A stretch of DNA of 12,659 bases from Dehalococcoidia bacterium UBA6495 (GTDB lineage: Bacteria > Chloroflexota > Dehalococcoidia > Lucifugimonadales > UBA826), in the NCBI GenBank assembly GCA_002435305.1, contig DJMH01000082.1, positions 1 to 12,659 of the forward strand, written 5' to 3'. Below the pieces are notes generated by a model. The model was not told the origin of the DNA. It saw only the letters and a program-made list of their open reading frames with translations, and ran no database searches. This document shows positions 1-7,346 of this stretch, one piece after another (the stretch's first letter is position 1; each line of letters opens with the position of its first letter). Both the position numbers and the translations under genes were made by a program.

Positions 1-366
1 ATAAGATCTGTCAGATTAATCACAGGAAGAATGTCTGATGCCATTATAGACGGGTACCACCAAAGGAACGCTGAGCAATCTGACGATCTTACAGATGCAA
101 ATCAGGAATCGAGTCCTAGAATGGTTACATATTCCACAGTTACCGTAGAAGAATCGGTTTCTGAGGAAACTGAAGGTGCCGAAGAAGAAGTCATCGAACC
201 AGAAGAAAACCTTGAAAATAATGAGTCAGAACCCACACCTTCACAAAGCGACAAGGAAGTGAATTCTGCTGAAACAGAAGATGCCGATGAAGAATCGATT
301 TCTGAAGAAACTGAAGGTGCTGAACCTAACGAAGAAGAATCTGAGTCTGACGAAAACCCCAACTGA
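1..366 (+). CDS. rpsB: 30S ribosomal protein S2, C-terminal end with long acidic tail (5' truncated by window)
   Basis: The reading frame is open from base 1, and the first 22 residues (IRSVRLITGRMSDAIIDGYH and two more) match the last helix of ribosomal protein S2, which binds the small-subunit head-body junction. The ATG at 31 is therefore an internal Met, not a start. After this helix the protein continues for 99 residues that are not part of the S2 fold: I count 37 Asp/Glu against 2 Lys/Arg, with many Ser, Thr and Asn, so the tail should be disordered and strongly negative. It contains a duplicated segment, EESVSEETEGAE and EESISEETEGAE, 47 codons apart. The next gene is tsf, the usual partner of rpsB, 40 bp downstream. 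Identity as S2 is inferred from the terminal helix and the neighbour. The tail's role is unknown. Confidence 0.88.
   Translation: MRSVRLITGRMSDAIIDGYHQRNAEQSDDLTDANQESSPRMVTYSTVTVEESVSEETEGAEEEVIEPEENLENNESEPTPSQSDKEVNSAETEDADEESISEETEGAEPNEEESESDENPN
148..183 (+). repeat. First copy of 36-bp repeat in the S2 acidic tail
   Basis: Encodes EESVSEETEGAE. It matches bases 289-324 at 33 of 36 positions; two of the three differences are silent and one changes Val to Ile. The copies are 141 bp (47 codons) apart and in frame, so the tail appears to have grown by in-frame duplication of a 47-codon unit whose remaining part has diverged or been lost. Confidence 0.8.
289..324 (+). repeat. Second copy of 36-bp repeat in the S2 acidic tail
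   Basis: Encodes EESISEETEGAE, the partner of the copy at 148-183. Beyond it the protein ends within 13 residues, so the second 47-codon unit is only partial. Confidence 0.8.
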
Positions 367-394
367 CCGTAAAAATCCCGTTTAACGAAATTTC

Positions 395-401
395 AAGGGA
401 G
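395..401 (+). promoter_or_regulatory. Ribosome binding site of tsf (supports the GTG start)
   Basis: AAGGGAG lies 5 nt before the GTG at 407. It resembles the Shine-Dalgarno consensus and fixes the non-ATG start; the GTG is followed directly by the conserved EF-Ts N-terminus. Confidence 0.7.
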
Positions 402-406
402 AAACC

Positions 407-910
407 GTGCCTGCTAGTACTACTCAACTAATCAGAGAGTTGCGCGCCCGGACAAGTGCCGGCGTTATGGATTGCAAAAAGGCTTTGGAAGAAAGTAAAG
501 GGGATGTAGACAAAGCTGAATCCTTCCTGAAGGAGAAAGGGATTGCATCAGCCGCGAAAAAAGCAGGTAGAGAAACAGATCAAGGACTAATCGATACCTA
601 CATACACAGCGGCGGTAGGATAGGGGCCATGATAGAGATCAACTGCGAAACTGATTTTGTGGCTCGAACAGATGATTTTGTATCTCTAGCCCACGATATA
701 GCAATGCAAGTTGCAGCTATGTCACCGGAATTCCTTACCGTGGAAGATGCGGCGGAAAATGACATAGTAACGGAGGATAAGTGTTTGTTATCACAGCCAT
801 TTATCAAAGACCCCTCAATAACGATCCAAGATCTAATCAATGAAACTATTGGAAAGCTTGGGGAAAACATAAGGGTTCGGAAATTCCAAAGATTTTCCTT
901 GGGCGAATGA
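407..910 (+). CDS. tsf: Elongation factor Ts, short form
   Basis: Nucleotide exchange factor for EF-Tu: it releases GDP so that EF-Tu can reload with GTP in the cytoplasm. The N-terminal UBA-like domain (about residues 3-45) has the family pattern RELRARTSAGVMDCKKALEE, followed by the core signature CETDFVARTDDF near residues 79-90, which includes the Asp-Phe that inserts into EF-Tu. The protein ends with GENIRVRKFQRFSLGE. At 167 residues it is much shorter than E. coli EF-Ts (283) and also shorter than the Thermus type (196). Compared with the Thermus sequence as I remember it, about 30 residues between the TDFVAR region and the LLxQPFIKD motif are missing. The start is GTG with a clear ribosome binding site. 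It follows rpsB and is 7 bp before pyrH, as in many bacteria. Confidence 0.96.
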   Translation: MPASTTQLIRELRARTSAGVMDCKKALEESKGDVDKAESFLKEKGIASAAKKAGRETDQGLIDTYIHSGGRIGAMIEINCETDFVARTDDFVSLAHDIAMQVAAMSPEFLTVEDAAENDIVTEDKCLLSQPFIKDPSITIQDLINETIGKLGENIRVRKFQRFSLGE

Positions 911-917
911 GGCAAAT

Positions 918-1658
918 ATGCCAGACAAACCATTCAAACGGATTCTGCTAAAGCTAAGTGGGGAATCGCTAAAAGGAAACAGAAGTCACGGAATAGATCC
1001 TGACTCTCTGGACTATATGGCTGACGAGATAAAGTCAGTCACTTCAAAGGGTATTGAATTAGGAATTGTTGTAGGTGGTGGAAATATCTGGAGAGGTTCC
1101 GAAGCAGAGATTGAGGGTATGGAAAGAGCCTCTGCTGATTATGCAGGGATGCTTGCCACTGTAATAAGCGCATTAGCACTGCAGGATTCGCTAGAGAGAA
1201 AGCACAAACTCAATACAAGAACTCTGAGTGCGATAAACATCCAACAAGTGGCCGAACCATATATAAGGAGAAGGGCAATACGCCACCTAGAAAAAGGCCG
1301 TATTGTATTGTTCGCAGCAGGTACAGGTAACCCCTTCGTGACCACAGACACGGGAGCTGCCTTAAGAGCTTTAGAAATAGAGGCAGATGTTTTGCTAATG
1401 GCAAAAAATGATGTAGACGGTGTTTATGATAAGGATCCCAAATTAGATGATTCCGCAGTTCGCTACGAAAATATTTCCTATTTAGATGCAATAGAAAAAC
1501 GCCTTAAAGTAATGGATAGTACGGCTCTGTCGTTATGTATGGAGTACAGTATTCCAATCGTTGTTTTTGACCTTTCTAAGAAAGGGAACCTAAACCGTAT
1601 AGTCTCCGGCGAAAAAGTCGGGACTTTGGTCGCGGAGGATTTGGTCACAGAGGAGTAG
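918..1658 (+). CDS. pyrH: UMP kinase
   Basis: Phosphorylates UMP to UDP with ATP, the committed step to UTP and CTP; bacterial PyrH is a hexamer of the amino acid kinase fold, typically controlled by UTP and GTP. Visible motifs are KLSGES (residues 12-17), the glycine-rich loop GGGNIWRG (53-60), DYAGMLAT (74-81), GTGNPFVTTDTGAALRA (135-151), DGVYDKDP (167-174) and VMDSTALSL near residue 200. The length of 246 residues is normal for the family. The ATG lies 7 bp after the tsf stop with only a weak GAGG overlapping that stop, so translation is probably coupled to tsf. The order tsf-pyrH-frr is a widely conserved block. Confidence 0.97.
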   Translation: MPDKPFKRILLKLSGESLKGNRSHGIDPDSLDYMADEIKSVTSKGIELGIVVGGGNIWRGSEAEIEGMERASADYAGMLATVISALALQDSLERKHKLNTRTLSAINIQQVAEPYIRRRAIRHLEKGRIVLFAAGTGNPFVTTDTGAALRALEIEADVLLMAKNDVDGVYDKDPKLDDSAVRYENISYLDAIEKRLKVMDSTALSLCMEYSIPIVVFDLSKKGNLNRIVSGEKVGTLVAEDLVTEE

Positions 1659-1666
1659 TAAAGAAA

Positions 1667-2230
1667 ATGGAAGATATTGAAGTAATATTCAAAGACACTA
1701 AAGCGAGAATGAACAAAAGTGTTGATTCTTTGCAAAGAGATCTATCTGCAGTGCGAACGGGGCGGGCTTCAACTAATCTAGTTGAAAATCTTGATGTTGA
1801 CTATTACGGTATTCCCACACCTTTAAACCAATTATCCTCCATATCAGTGCCTGAGGCCCGTACTATAGTCATCCAGCCTTGGGATAAGGAATCTCTTCAA
1901 GAAATAGAGAAAAGTATACTGAAATCGGATCTAGGGCTGATTCCTAATTCTGATGGTGCCATCATACGAATAAACGTACCTGAATTAACTGAAGAGCGAA
2001 GACGAGATATGGTTAAGCTGGTTGGAACCCTTGTTGAAGAAGGGCACGTAGCAATAAGAAATATACGCAGAGATAGTTTGGGGAAAATAAGGACTTTAGA
2101 TAAAGACAAGGAGATATCTCAAGATGACGGTAGAAGAGCTCAACAGGAGCTTCAGAATGTCACCGACTCCTTCATATCTGAAATGGATTCAATTAAATCC
2201 CTAAAAGAAAAAGAGGTGATGGAGGTGTGA
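1667..2230 (+). CDS. frr: Ribosome recycling factor
   Basis: Splits the post-termination ribosome together with EF-G. The protein has 187 residues (family about 185). The N-terminal helix leads into VRTGRASTNLVE (29-40), then the domain II segment with YYGIPTPLNQ (46-55) and SVPEARTIVIQPWD (60-73), then SDGAIIRINVPELTEERR (95-112), and the long helical hairpin with HVAIRNIRRD (127-136), which contains the Arg equivalent to the functionally essential R132 of E. coli. The ATG is 8 bp after pyrH. A strong GGAGGTG sits in the last codons of frr and probably serves uppS. Confidence 0.97.
   Translation: MEDIEVIFKDTKARMNKSVDSLQRDLSAVRTGRASTNLVENLDVDYYGIPTPLNQLSSISVPEARTIVIQPWDKESLQEIEKSILKSDLGLIPNSDGAIIRINVPELTEERRRDMVKLVGTLVEEGHVAIRNIRRDSLGKIRTLDKDKEISQDDGRRAQQELQNVTDSFISEMDSIKSLKEKEVMEV
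2221..2227 (+). promoter_or_regulatory. Ribosome binding site for uppS, inside the frr 3' end
   Basis: GGAGGTG is a near-perfect Shine-Dalgarno sequence placed in the last codons of frr, ending 15 nt before the ATG at 2243. The spacing is longer than usual. The uppS frame is closed upstream by the frr stop codon itself (both genes share the frame), and no other usual start codon lies between. Confidence 0.5.
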
Positions 2231-2242
2231 CCCAATTGTGTT

Positions 2243-2938
2243 ATGGGTAAAAATAAAGGTCCGCGTCATGTAGCCATCATTATGGACGGCAATGGAAGAT
2301 GGGCAACCTCCCGAGGACTAGATAGAAGCTCTGGTCACGAAAAAGGAACACTAAATATTCGAAGGGTGCTCCAGGCATTTTCGGCTCACGGCGTGAAGTA
2401 TATTACCCTATACGCCTTCTCCACAGAGAATTGGAATCGCCCAAAGACCGAAGTAGATAACCTTATGAGGCTAACAGTATCTTCCATTGCTGAACAGCTA
2501 GCATTTCTCCATTCCGAGGGAATAAGAATTACCCATCTGGGAGAAAAATCTTCATTGCCTTCTGAAGTGATCGAAGCGATAGAAGAATGCGAAAAAACAA
2601 CCTTTCACAACGATACATTAATCCTTAACCTTGCCTTCAATTACGGTGGCAGATCAGAAATTGTGAAAGCAGTAAAGAAACTGGCCGAAGACAAAGTGAT
2701 CCCATCAGAAATTAGTGAACGCCAGATCGAGGCCAGACTATATACCAAGGGAATCCCAGACCCAGACATGGTTATACGTACAGCGGGAGAAATGAGATTA
2801 AGTAATTTCCTAATATGGCAATCTGCGTATTCAGAATACTATTCAACTGAAACCCTTTGGCCAGATTTTAGTGAATCCGATGTGTCAAAAGCTATAGATG
2901 TATATCGAAGTAGAAACCGCAAATTTGGTGAGTTATGA
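2243..2938 (+). CDS. uppS: Undecaprenyl diphosphate synthase (cis-prenyltransferase)
   Basis: Extends farnesyl diphosphate with isopentenyl diphosphate units in cis to make the C55 carrier lipid for cell-surface glycans. Motifs of the family are all present: HVAIIMDGNGRWA (9-21) with the catalytic Asp15 and substrate-binding loop, GHEKG (31-35), YAFSTENWNRP (57-67), NLAFNYGGRSEI (129-140) and the C-terminal PDPDMVIRTAGEMRLSNFL (172-190) followed by IWQSAYSEYYSTETLWPDF (191-209). A small deviation is Ala181 where Ser or Gly is common in RT(S/G)GE. The length of 231 residues is typical. It sits in the frr-uppS-cdsA-dxr order common in many phyla, in the same cluster as two MEP-pathway genes that supply its substrate. 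Chain length (C55 or other) cannot be read from the sequence. Confidence 0.96.
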   Translation: MGKNKGPRHVAIIMDGNGRWATSRGLDRSSGHEKGTLNIRRVLQAFSAHGVKYITLYAFSTENWNRPKTEVDNLMRLTVSSIAEQLAFLHSEGIRITHLGEKSSLPSEVIEAIEECEKTTFHNDTLILNLAFNYGGRSEIVKAVKKLAEDKVIPSEISERQIEARLYTKGIPDPDMVIRTAGEMRLSNFLIWQSAYSEYYSTETLWPDFSESDVSKAIDVYRSRNRKFGEL

Positions 2939-2984
2939 CGAATCATGAAGTCTATGGGTATATTAGGTTTCTGGAAAACATAAA

Positions 2985-3812
2985 GTGAAACACCGCTTAA
3001 TCAGTTCAGCTATAGCCCTCCCCTTAGTACTGGCAGGAATTTTTATGGGAGGGATATGGTTTTCCTTCATAATGATATTTGGGGCAGTGGTTTCCGCATA
3101 TGAACTGGCAAGGATCACCGGTGGAAATCTCCAAAAAAAACCACTTATATCAGCTATCCTATCTGGGTTATTAGTTGCGTTTGTGCAAACGTATGACAGT
3201 TATCTATTGGGTCTCCTCAGTATTAACATCGGACGTAGTTCCATCATTTTGCCGATAGTTCTTCTGTCGTTTATATGCATATCCATCCTAATACTTTTGG
3301 TATGGGGTAAAGATAGAAGGCTAGGAATTTTTACTTGTGTGGTCTCTTCAGTATCGTATACCGGAGGATTACTATCGTTCGCTGTTCTTGTTCGAAATGG
3401 CGAGAATGGGCTCGGTTGGATTGTATTATTATCCTTAATAGTTTGGGCCAACGACACAGGATCATACATCACGGGGAAAGCCGTAGGAAAAACCCCATTC
3501 TTCCCCACAATAAGCCCCCACAAAACGTTAGAAGGAGCTATAGGAGGATATGTTTGCGGTTTGGCGATCGCCATCGCTGGAGGGCTATTGCTTACTCGTC
3601 TCGGATTTACTGAATTAGGGTTATATTCACTAATGTCACTAGGTATCATATTTGTTGTATTGGCCCAAACAGGAGATTTATTTGAGTCCGCTCTTAAAAG
3701 GAGAGTAAACATAAAAGATTCAGGTTCGATAATGCCAGGGCATGGAGGTGCTCTGGACAGATTAGACTCGATTGTATTGGCTTTTCCAGTACTATATTAT
3801 TTTGCACAATGA
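2985..3812 (+). CDS. cdsA: Phosphatidate cytidylyltransferase (CDP-diacylglycerol synthase)
   Basis: Integral membrane enzyme that makes CDP-diacylglycerol from phosphatidate and CTP, the branch point for phospholipid synthesis. The protein has 275 residues and several hydrophobic segments (about 5-37, 54-70, 85-107, 112-135, 144-156, 186-204, 214-230). The diagnostic C-terminal signature SALKRR, then KDSGSIMPGHGGALDRLD, spans residues 235-261, and the upstream ISPHKTLEG (176-184) is also typical. The start is GTG; an in-frame stop at 2964-2966 limits the choice, and no good ribosome binding site is seen (only GGAAA about 10 nt upstream). The stop overlaps the dxr start as ATGA, which implies translational coupling. 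Confidence 0.95.
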   Translation: MKHRLISSAIALPLVLAGIFMGGIWFSFIMIFGAVVSAYELARITGGNLQKKPLISAILSGLLVAFVQTYDSYLLGLLSINIGRSSIILPIVLLSFICISILILLVWGKDRRLGIFTCVVSSVSYTGGLLSFAVLVRNGENGLGWIVLLSLIVWANDTGSYITGKAVGKTPFFPTISPHKTLEGAIGGYVCGLAIAIAGGLLLTRLGFTELGLYSLMSLGIIFVVLAQTGDLFESALKRRVNIKDSGSIMPGHGGALDRLDSIVLAFPVLYYFAQ

Positions 3813-4951
3813 ACAGGAGAAAGAAAAATCTATCCATCCTTGGTTCTACGGGTTCAGTGGGTGCTCAAACACTCGAAGTGGCACGAAGTTACCCTGAGCA
3901 TTTCAATGTAGTATGCCTCGGAGCTAATAAAAATACACAAATTTTAGAAGAACAAATTTTAGAATTTCAACCTCAGGCAATATCCTGCAATTACCATAAA
4001 GAATTGAATACCAATGGCGAAATAGCCAAAAAGGTAATGTCTCTTTCTGAAATAGCGATCCACGAAGGGGTCGATACGGTTGTAGTGGCAACATCCGGAA
4101 ATGTAGCTTTGGTTCCCACTTTTGAAGCAGTTAAAAAGGGGAAGAATATAGCCATAGCAAATAAAGAAACGATCATAATGGCAGGAGAGCAATTAACCTC
4201 CCTGGCAGAATCTAACTCCGTTAATTTGATGCCAATTGACAGCGAACCGAGTGCGATCTGGCAGTGCTTACGGGGAGAAGACAGCAATATTTCCAAATTA
4301 ATAATAACCGCATCTGGGGGGCCATTCAGAAACACTCCTGTAGGATCTTTATCAAACGTCACTCCAAGTAATGCATTACAACACCCTACTTGGAAAATGG
4401 GCCCAAAGATTAGCGTTGACTCTGCCACCATGATGAATAAAGCGTTCGAGGTGATTGAAGCTAGGTGGTTATTCAATGTACCGTGGGAAAATATAGAAGT
4501 TGTTGTACACCCTGAGAGCATAATACATTCGATGGTTGAATTTTCAGACGGTTCAACAAAAGCCCAACTAAGTTATCCAGATATGAGGATACCGATAATG
4601 CATGCCTTGTTTTTTCCAGATCGGGCGCCGAAGTCACATACAAACCCTTTTGATCCAAAGAAAACTAAATCACTCACTTTCGAAATTCTTGATCAAGACA
4701 GATATCCGTGTTTTGAAATTGCTTTGAAAATTGCCAAGCAAGGAGGTACCTGGCCCTCAGCTCTTAGCGGAGCCGATGAAGCCGCGGTAGAAGCATTTCT
4801 GGATAGCAAAATTAAATTCACTGAAATACATACTCTCATCGAACAGGCAATACAAGACCACGAATCTATAACAAACCCTACTACCACTGAGATGTTGAAA
4901 GCATCCCATTGGGCCTATAACCGAGTGTCGAAACTGACCTCACGCAATTGA
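3809..4951 (+). CDS. dxr: 1-deoxy-D-xylulose 5-phosphate reductoisomerase
   Basis: Converts DXP to 2-C-methyl-D-erythritol 4-phosphate with NADPH, the first committed step of the MEP isoprenoid pathway. The protein has 380 residues, normal for the family. The NADPH-binding loop is GSTGSVG (12-18). NKETIIMAGE is at 118-127, the metal-ligand region IDSEPSAIWQ at 143-152 (Asp144 and Glu146), and ISVDSATMMNKAFEVIEA at 201-218, which keeps the substrate and metal residues Ser205, Asn210, Lys211 and Glu214. VVHPESIIHSMVEFSDGS follows. In the C-terminal part the usual NAANE is GADE (in ALSGADEAAVEAFL), a noticeable but probably tolerated change. The ATG overlaps the cdsA stop by 4 bp, and rseP begins at or just after the dxr stop. 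Confidence 0.97.
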   Translation: MNRRKKNLSILGSTGSVGAQTLEVARSYPEHFNVVCLGANKNTQILEEQILEFQPQAISCNYHKELNTNGEIAKKVMSLSEIAIHEGVDTVVVATSGNVALVPTFEAVKKGKNIAIANKETIIMAGEQLTSLAESNSVNLMPIDSEPSAIWQCLRGEDSNISKLIITASGGPFRNTPVGSLSNVTPSNALQHPTWKMGPKISVDSATMMNKAFEVIEARWLFNVPWENIEVVVHPESIIHSMVEFSDGSTKAQLSYPDMRIPIMHALFFPDRAPKSHTNPFDPKKTKSLTFEILDQDRYPCFEIALKIAKQGGTWPSALSGADEAAVEAFLDSKIKFTEIHTLIEQAIQDHESITNPTTTEMLKASHWAYNRVSKLTSRN

Positions 4952-4956
4952 TACCC

Positions 4957-6141
4957 ATGCCAAGTTGGTTACTAGTTATTCCAGTATTATCAATTTTAGT
5001 TTTTGTACATGAACTCGGTCACTTTTTAACAGCTAAGCGTTTTGGAATCAAAGTGACAGAGTTTGGGTTTGGTTTCCCGCCCCGGTTGTGGGGAACATCT
5101 ATTGGGGAAACTTTATATTCCATCAACCTGATTCCTCTTGGCGGATTTGTCAGAATGGTTGGTGAGGAAGACCCTACAGAACCTCGAAGTTTTGCCAGCC
5201 AGCCAATCCTAAAACGGTCTATTGTCTTGTTGGCTGGTTCATTTGTGAATCTACTATTGCCGTTATTTATATTTGCAATCATCCTTTCTCTACCCCATGA
5301 CACATTGATTGGTACCGTTACTATCAGTGGAGTAGCACCAAATTCACCTGCTGAAGAATCTGGGCTTCAAGAAGGCGACTCAATCCTGGAAATAAATTCT
5401 TTAGGAATCTCTAACCATATGGATCTTGTTAAAGAAATAAAAACCAAGAGAGGAACTGAAGTTGAGCTGTTAATAAGAAAAGGCAATTCAAGTTTAGGTT
5501 TACCTGGATCTCCGGAATTTACTACTTCTGAATACATACGCCTAACACCTCGAGAAAATCCACCTTCATATAGGGTAGTAGAAATAGTATCGGAACCCAC
5601 AAAAGAAATAGCTATTTCTGAAGCAAAACAATACAACCCATCGTTAGAAGTAGGAGACGTTTTACGTCAAGGTTCTATTGGGGTCTTAATCGGGACTGCT
5701 AATGGTAGAGTGGTTAAAGATCGACTTCCTTTGCACGAAGCCATACCTACAGCATTTAGTAAAATGGGTGAAATTATCTCATTTTCTGCACACGGAATTG
5801 GTAGTTTCGTAAGTAAAGGTGAAAACCCTGGGTTGACCGGACCAATCGGGATTGCTCAAGTCACAGGAGAAGTCGCTAAGGTAGGAATTGCCCCTATATT
5901 TGAGCTAACCGCCTTAATCAGTATCAGCTTAGGAATCGTTAACCTATTACCGATTCCTGCTCTGGATGGGGGTCGATTGATGTTCGTATTGGTTGAGGGA
6001 ATCCGAGGTGGCAAGAAGATTTCCCCTCAAAAGGAAGGGGTTATCCACATGACTGGATTCATTATACTAATAGGCCTAGTGGTGGTGATGAGTTATTTCG
6101 ACATAATCCGAATATTAAGTGGGGATAGTTTTTTTAGGTAA
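4957..6141 (+). CDS. rseP: RIP metalloprotease, RseP/site-2 protease family (M50)
   Basis: Zinc protease that cuts substrates within the membrane, known for releasing anti-sigma factors and clearing signal-peptide remnants. The first transmembrane helix carries the zinc motif HELGH (residues 18-22 from the ATG at 4957), and the third metal ligand is in the LDG motif of LLPIPALDGGRL (Asp337). A PDZ domain lies between, with VAPNSPAEESGLQEGDSILEIN marking its ligand-binding core (about 125-147). The second half of the middle region is poorly conserved, and I do not see a clear second PDZ domain as in E. coli. The start is uncertain: a TTG at 4948 overlaps the dxr stop (TTGA) and would add MIP, while the ATG at 4957 gives 394 residues. 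Neither has a visible ribosome binding site. Its position between dxr and ispG is common. Confidence 0.93.
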   Translation: MPSWLLVIPVLSILVFVHELGHFLTAKRFGIKVTEFGFGFPPRLWGTSIGETLYSINLIPLGGFVRMVGEEDPTEPRSFASQPILKRSIVLLAGSFVNLLLPLFIFAIILSLPHDTLIGTVTISGVAPNSPAEESGLQEGDSILEINSLGISNHMDLVKEIKTKRGTEVELLIRKGNSSLGLPGSPEFTTSEYIRLTPRENPPSYRVVEIVSEPTKEIAISEAKQYNPSLEVGDVLRQGSIGVLIGTANGRVVKDRLPLHEAIPTAFSKMGEIISFSAHGIGSFVSKGENPGLTGPIGIAQVTGEVAKVGIAPIFELTALISISLGIVNLLPIPALDGGRLMFVLVEGIRGGKKISPQKEGVIHMTGFIILIGLVVVMSYFDIIRILSGDSFFR

Positions 6142-6172
6142 TTATCAATTAAGAAGGCACCGGACATTTCAA

Positions 6173-7321
6173 ATGCGTAGAGTAACAAAACCGGTTTTTG
6201 TGGGTGATGTAAAGGTCGGGGGGGACGCGCCCATATCGGTCCAATCCATGACAAAAACTGACACTAGGGATGTGAAATCTACACTTACCGAAATAAAGGA
6301 ATTGGAAAATGCCGGCTGCGAGATAATTCGGTGCGCCGTGCCTGACATGGAGGCCGCAAGGGCATTAAAAGAAATAAAAAAAGGCGCAAGTATCCCTGTC
6401 ATTGCAGACATTCATTTTCATCATGAACTAGCTATAGAATCATTAAAAAGCGGTGTCGACTGCCTAAGGCTTAACCCTGGAAACATAAGGGACGAAGAAA
6501 AGGTTAAAGAGGTGGTCAAATTGGCCAAACAACGCGAAGTTCCAATCAGGATAGGGGTAAATTTCGGAAGTCTACCTCCAGTAGGAGCTATAGGGAAAAC
6601 CCGTGGTCTGAACAGACATGATGACGGGGTCAACTTACTAACAAAGGGGGGTACCCCTAGTTCAGATTATACGGCCGTGGATCATATGGTTGCTACTGGC
6701 CTATGGGAAATTGATCTGCTTGAAAATTTGGATTTTGATCTGATTAAAATATCCTTAAAAGCCTTCGATATAGATACAACAGTAGAGGCCTACAGAAGAA
6801 TGTCAAAATTGATCCCATATCCTTTTCACCTAGGTATCACTGAGGCCGGTACAGCAAGATCCGGCAGTATAAGAAGTGCAATAGGGTTGGGTATATTACT
6901 ATTTGAAGGTATTGGAGACACAATACGCGTAAGCCTTAGTGATAATTCGACCGAAGAGGTGATTACTGGCTTTGAAGTATTAAAATCATTAGGTCTGAGA
7001 AAAGAAGGAGCTATCCTTGTAGCGTGTCCGAGTTGCGGCAGAGCTGATGTAGATGTAAGGGGTTTGGCCACCCAAGTGGACCAACTTCTGGCGAACATAA
7101 AAACACACATCAAGGTCGCCGTTATGGGATGTGAGGTCAATGGTCCAGGAGAGGCCAAGGATGCTGATATTGGAATTGCCGCCGGAGTAGGGAAGGCAGT
7201 GATTTTCCGTAAAGGGAAAAAGTCAAAAATCGTGGATGAATCTGAAATGTTCACCGAACTGATGGCTGAAATTAAACAAGTCGAAAAAGAATTATCGTCG
7301 TCAACAAAAAAACTCTGTTAG
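6173..7321 (+). CDS. ispG: 4-hydroxy-3-methylbut-2-enyl diphosphate synthase (flavodoxin/ferredoxin type)
   Basis: Penultimate MEP-pathway enzyme: reductive ring opening of MEcPP to HMBPP by a 4Fe-4S cluster. Cluster ligands are visible as CPSCG (Cys285, Cys288) and MGCEVNGPGE (Cys320, with Glu327 as the likely fourth ligand), numbered from the ATG at 6173. The N-terminal TIM-barrel part shows PISVQSMTKTDTRDV, the ADIHFHHELA metal-site region and RLNPGNIRDEEKV. At 382 residues it is the two-domain bacterial form without the extra middle domain of plant and Chlamydia enzymes. I chose ATG 6173 because the protein then begins MRRVTKPVFVGDVKVGG, as homologues do. A longer GTG start at 6119 would overlap rseP by 23 bp. 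AGAAGG at 6152-6157 is a possible, rather distant (15 nt) ribosome binding site. Confidence 0.95.
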   Translation: MRRVTKPVFVGDVKVGGDAPISVQSMTKTDTRDVKSTLTEIKELENAGCEIIRCAVPDMEAARALKEIKKGASIPVIADIHFHHELAIESLKSGVDCLRLNPGNIRDEEKVKEVVKLAKQREVPIRIGVNFGSLPPVGAIGKTRGLNRHDDGVNLLTKGGTPSSDYTAVDHMVATGLWEIDLLENLDFDLIKISLKAFDIDTTVEAYRRMSKLIPYPFHLGITEAGTARSGSIRSAIGLGILLFEGIGDTIRVSLSDNSTEEVITGFEVLKSLGLRKEGAILVACPSCGRADVDVRGLATQVDQLLANIKTHIKVAVMGCEVNGPGEAKDADIGIAAGVGKAVIFRKGKKSKIVDESEMFTELMAEIKQVEKELSSSTKKLC

Positions 7322-7346
7322 TTGATTCTTAGAAGGCCTTTATCAT

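Noticed and set aside
102..362. Ser-rich open frame on the minus strand
   Set aside because: It mirrors the GAA/GAT-rich repeats of the S2 tail (antisense of Glu codons reads as Ser/Phe-type codons); no ribosome binding site or family resemblance.
31..366. A free-standing acidic 111-residue protein starting at ATG 31
   Set aside because: The frame is open to base 1 and the residues encoded before and just after the ATG match the C-terminal helix of S2, so it is the end of rpsB.
3335..3613. 92-codon plus-strand frame inside cdsA
   Set aside because: Out-of-frame shadow with Arg- and Ile-rich content and no recognisable domain.
3200..3712. 170-codon minus-strand open frame opposite cdsA
   Set aside because: It lies wholly within a well-supported cdsA whose signature residues are intact; composition looks like an antisense shadow.
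3991..4521. 176-codon minus-strand open frame opposite dxr
   Set aside because: Fully antisense to conserved catalytic regions of dxr; no start signal or family motif.
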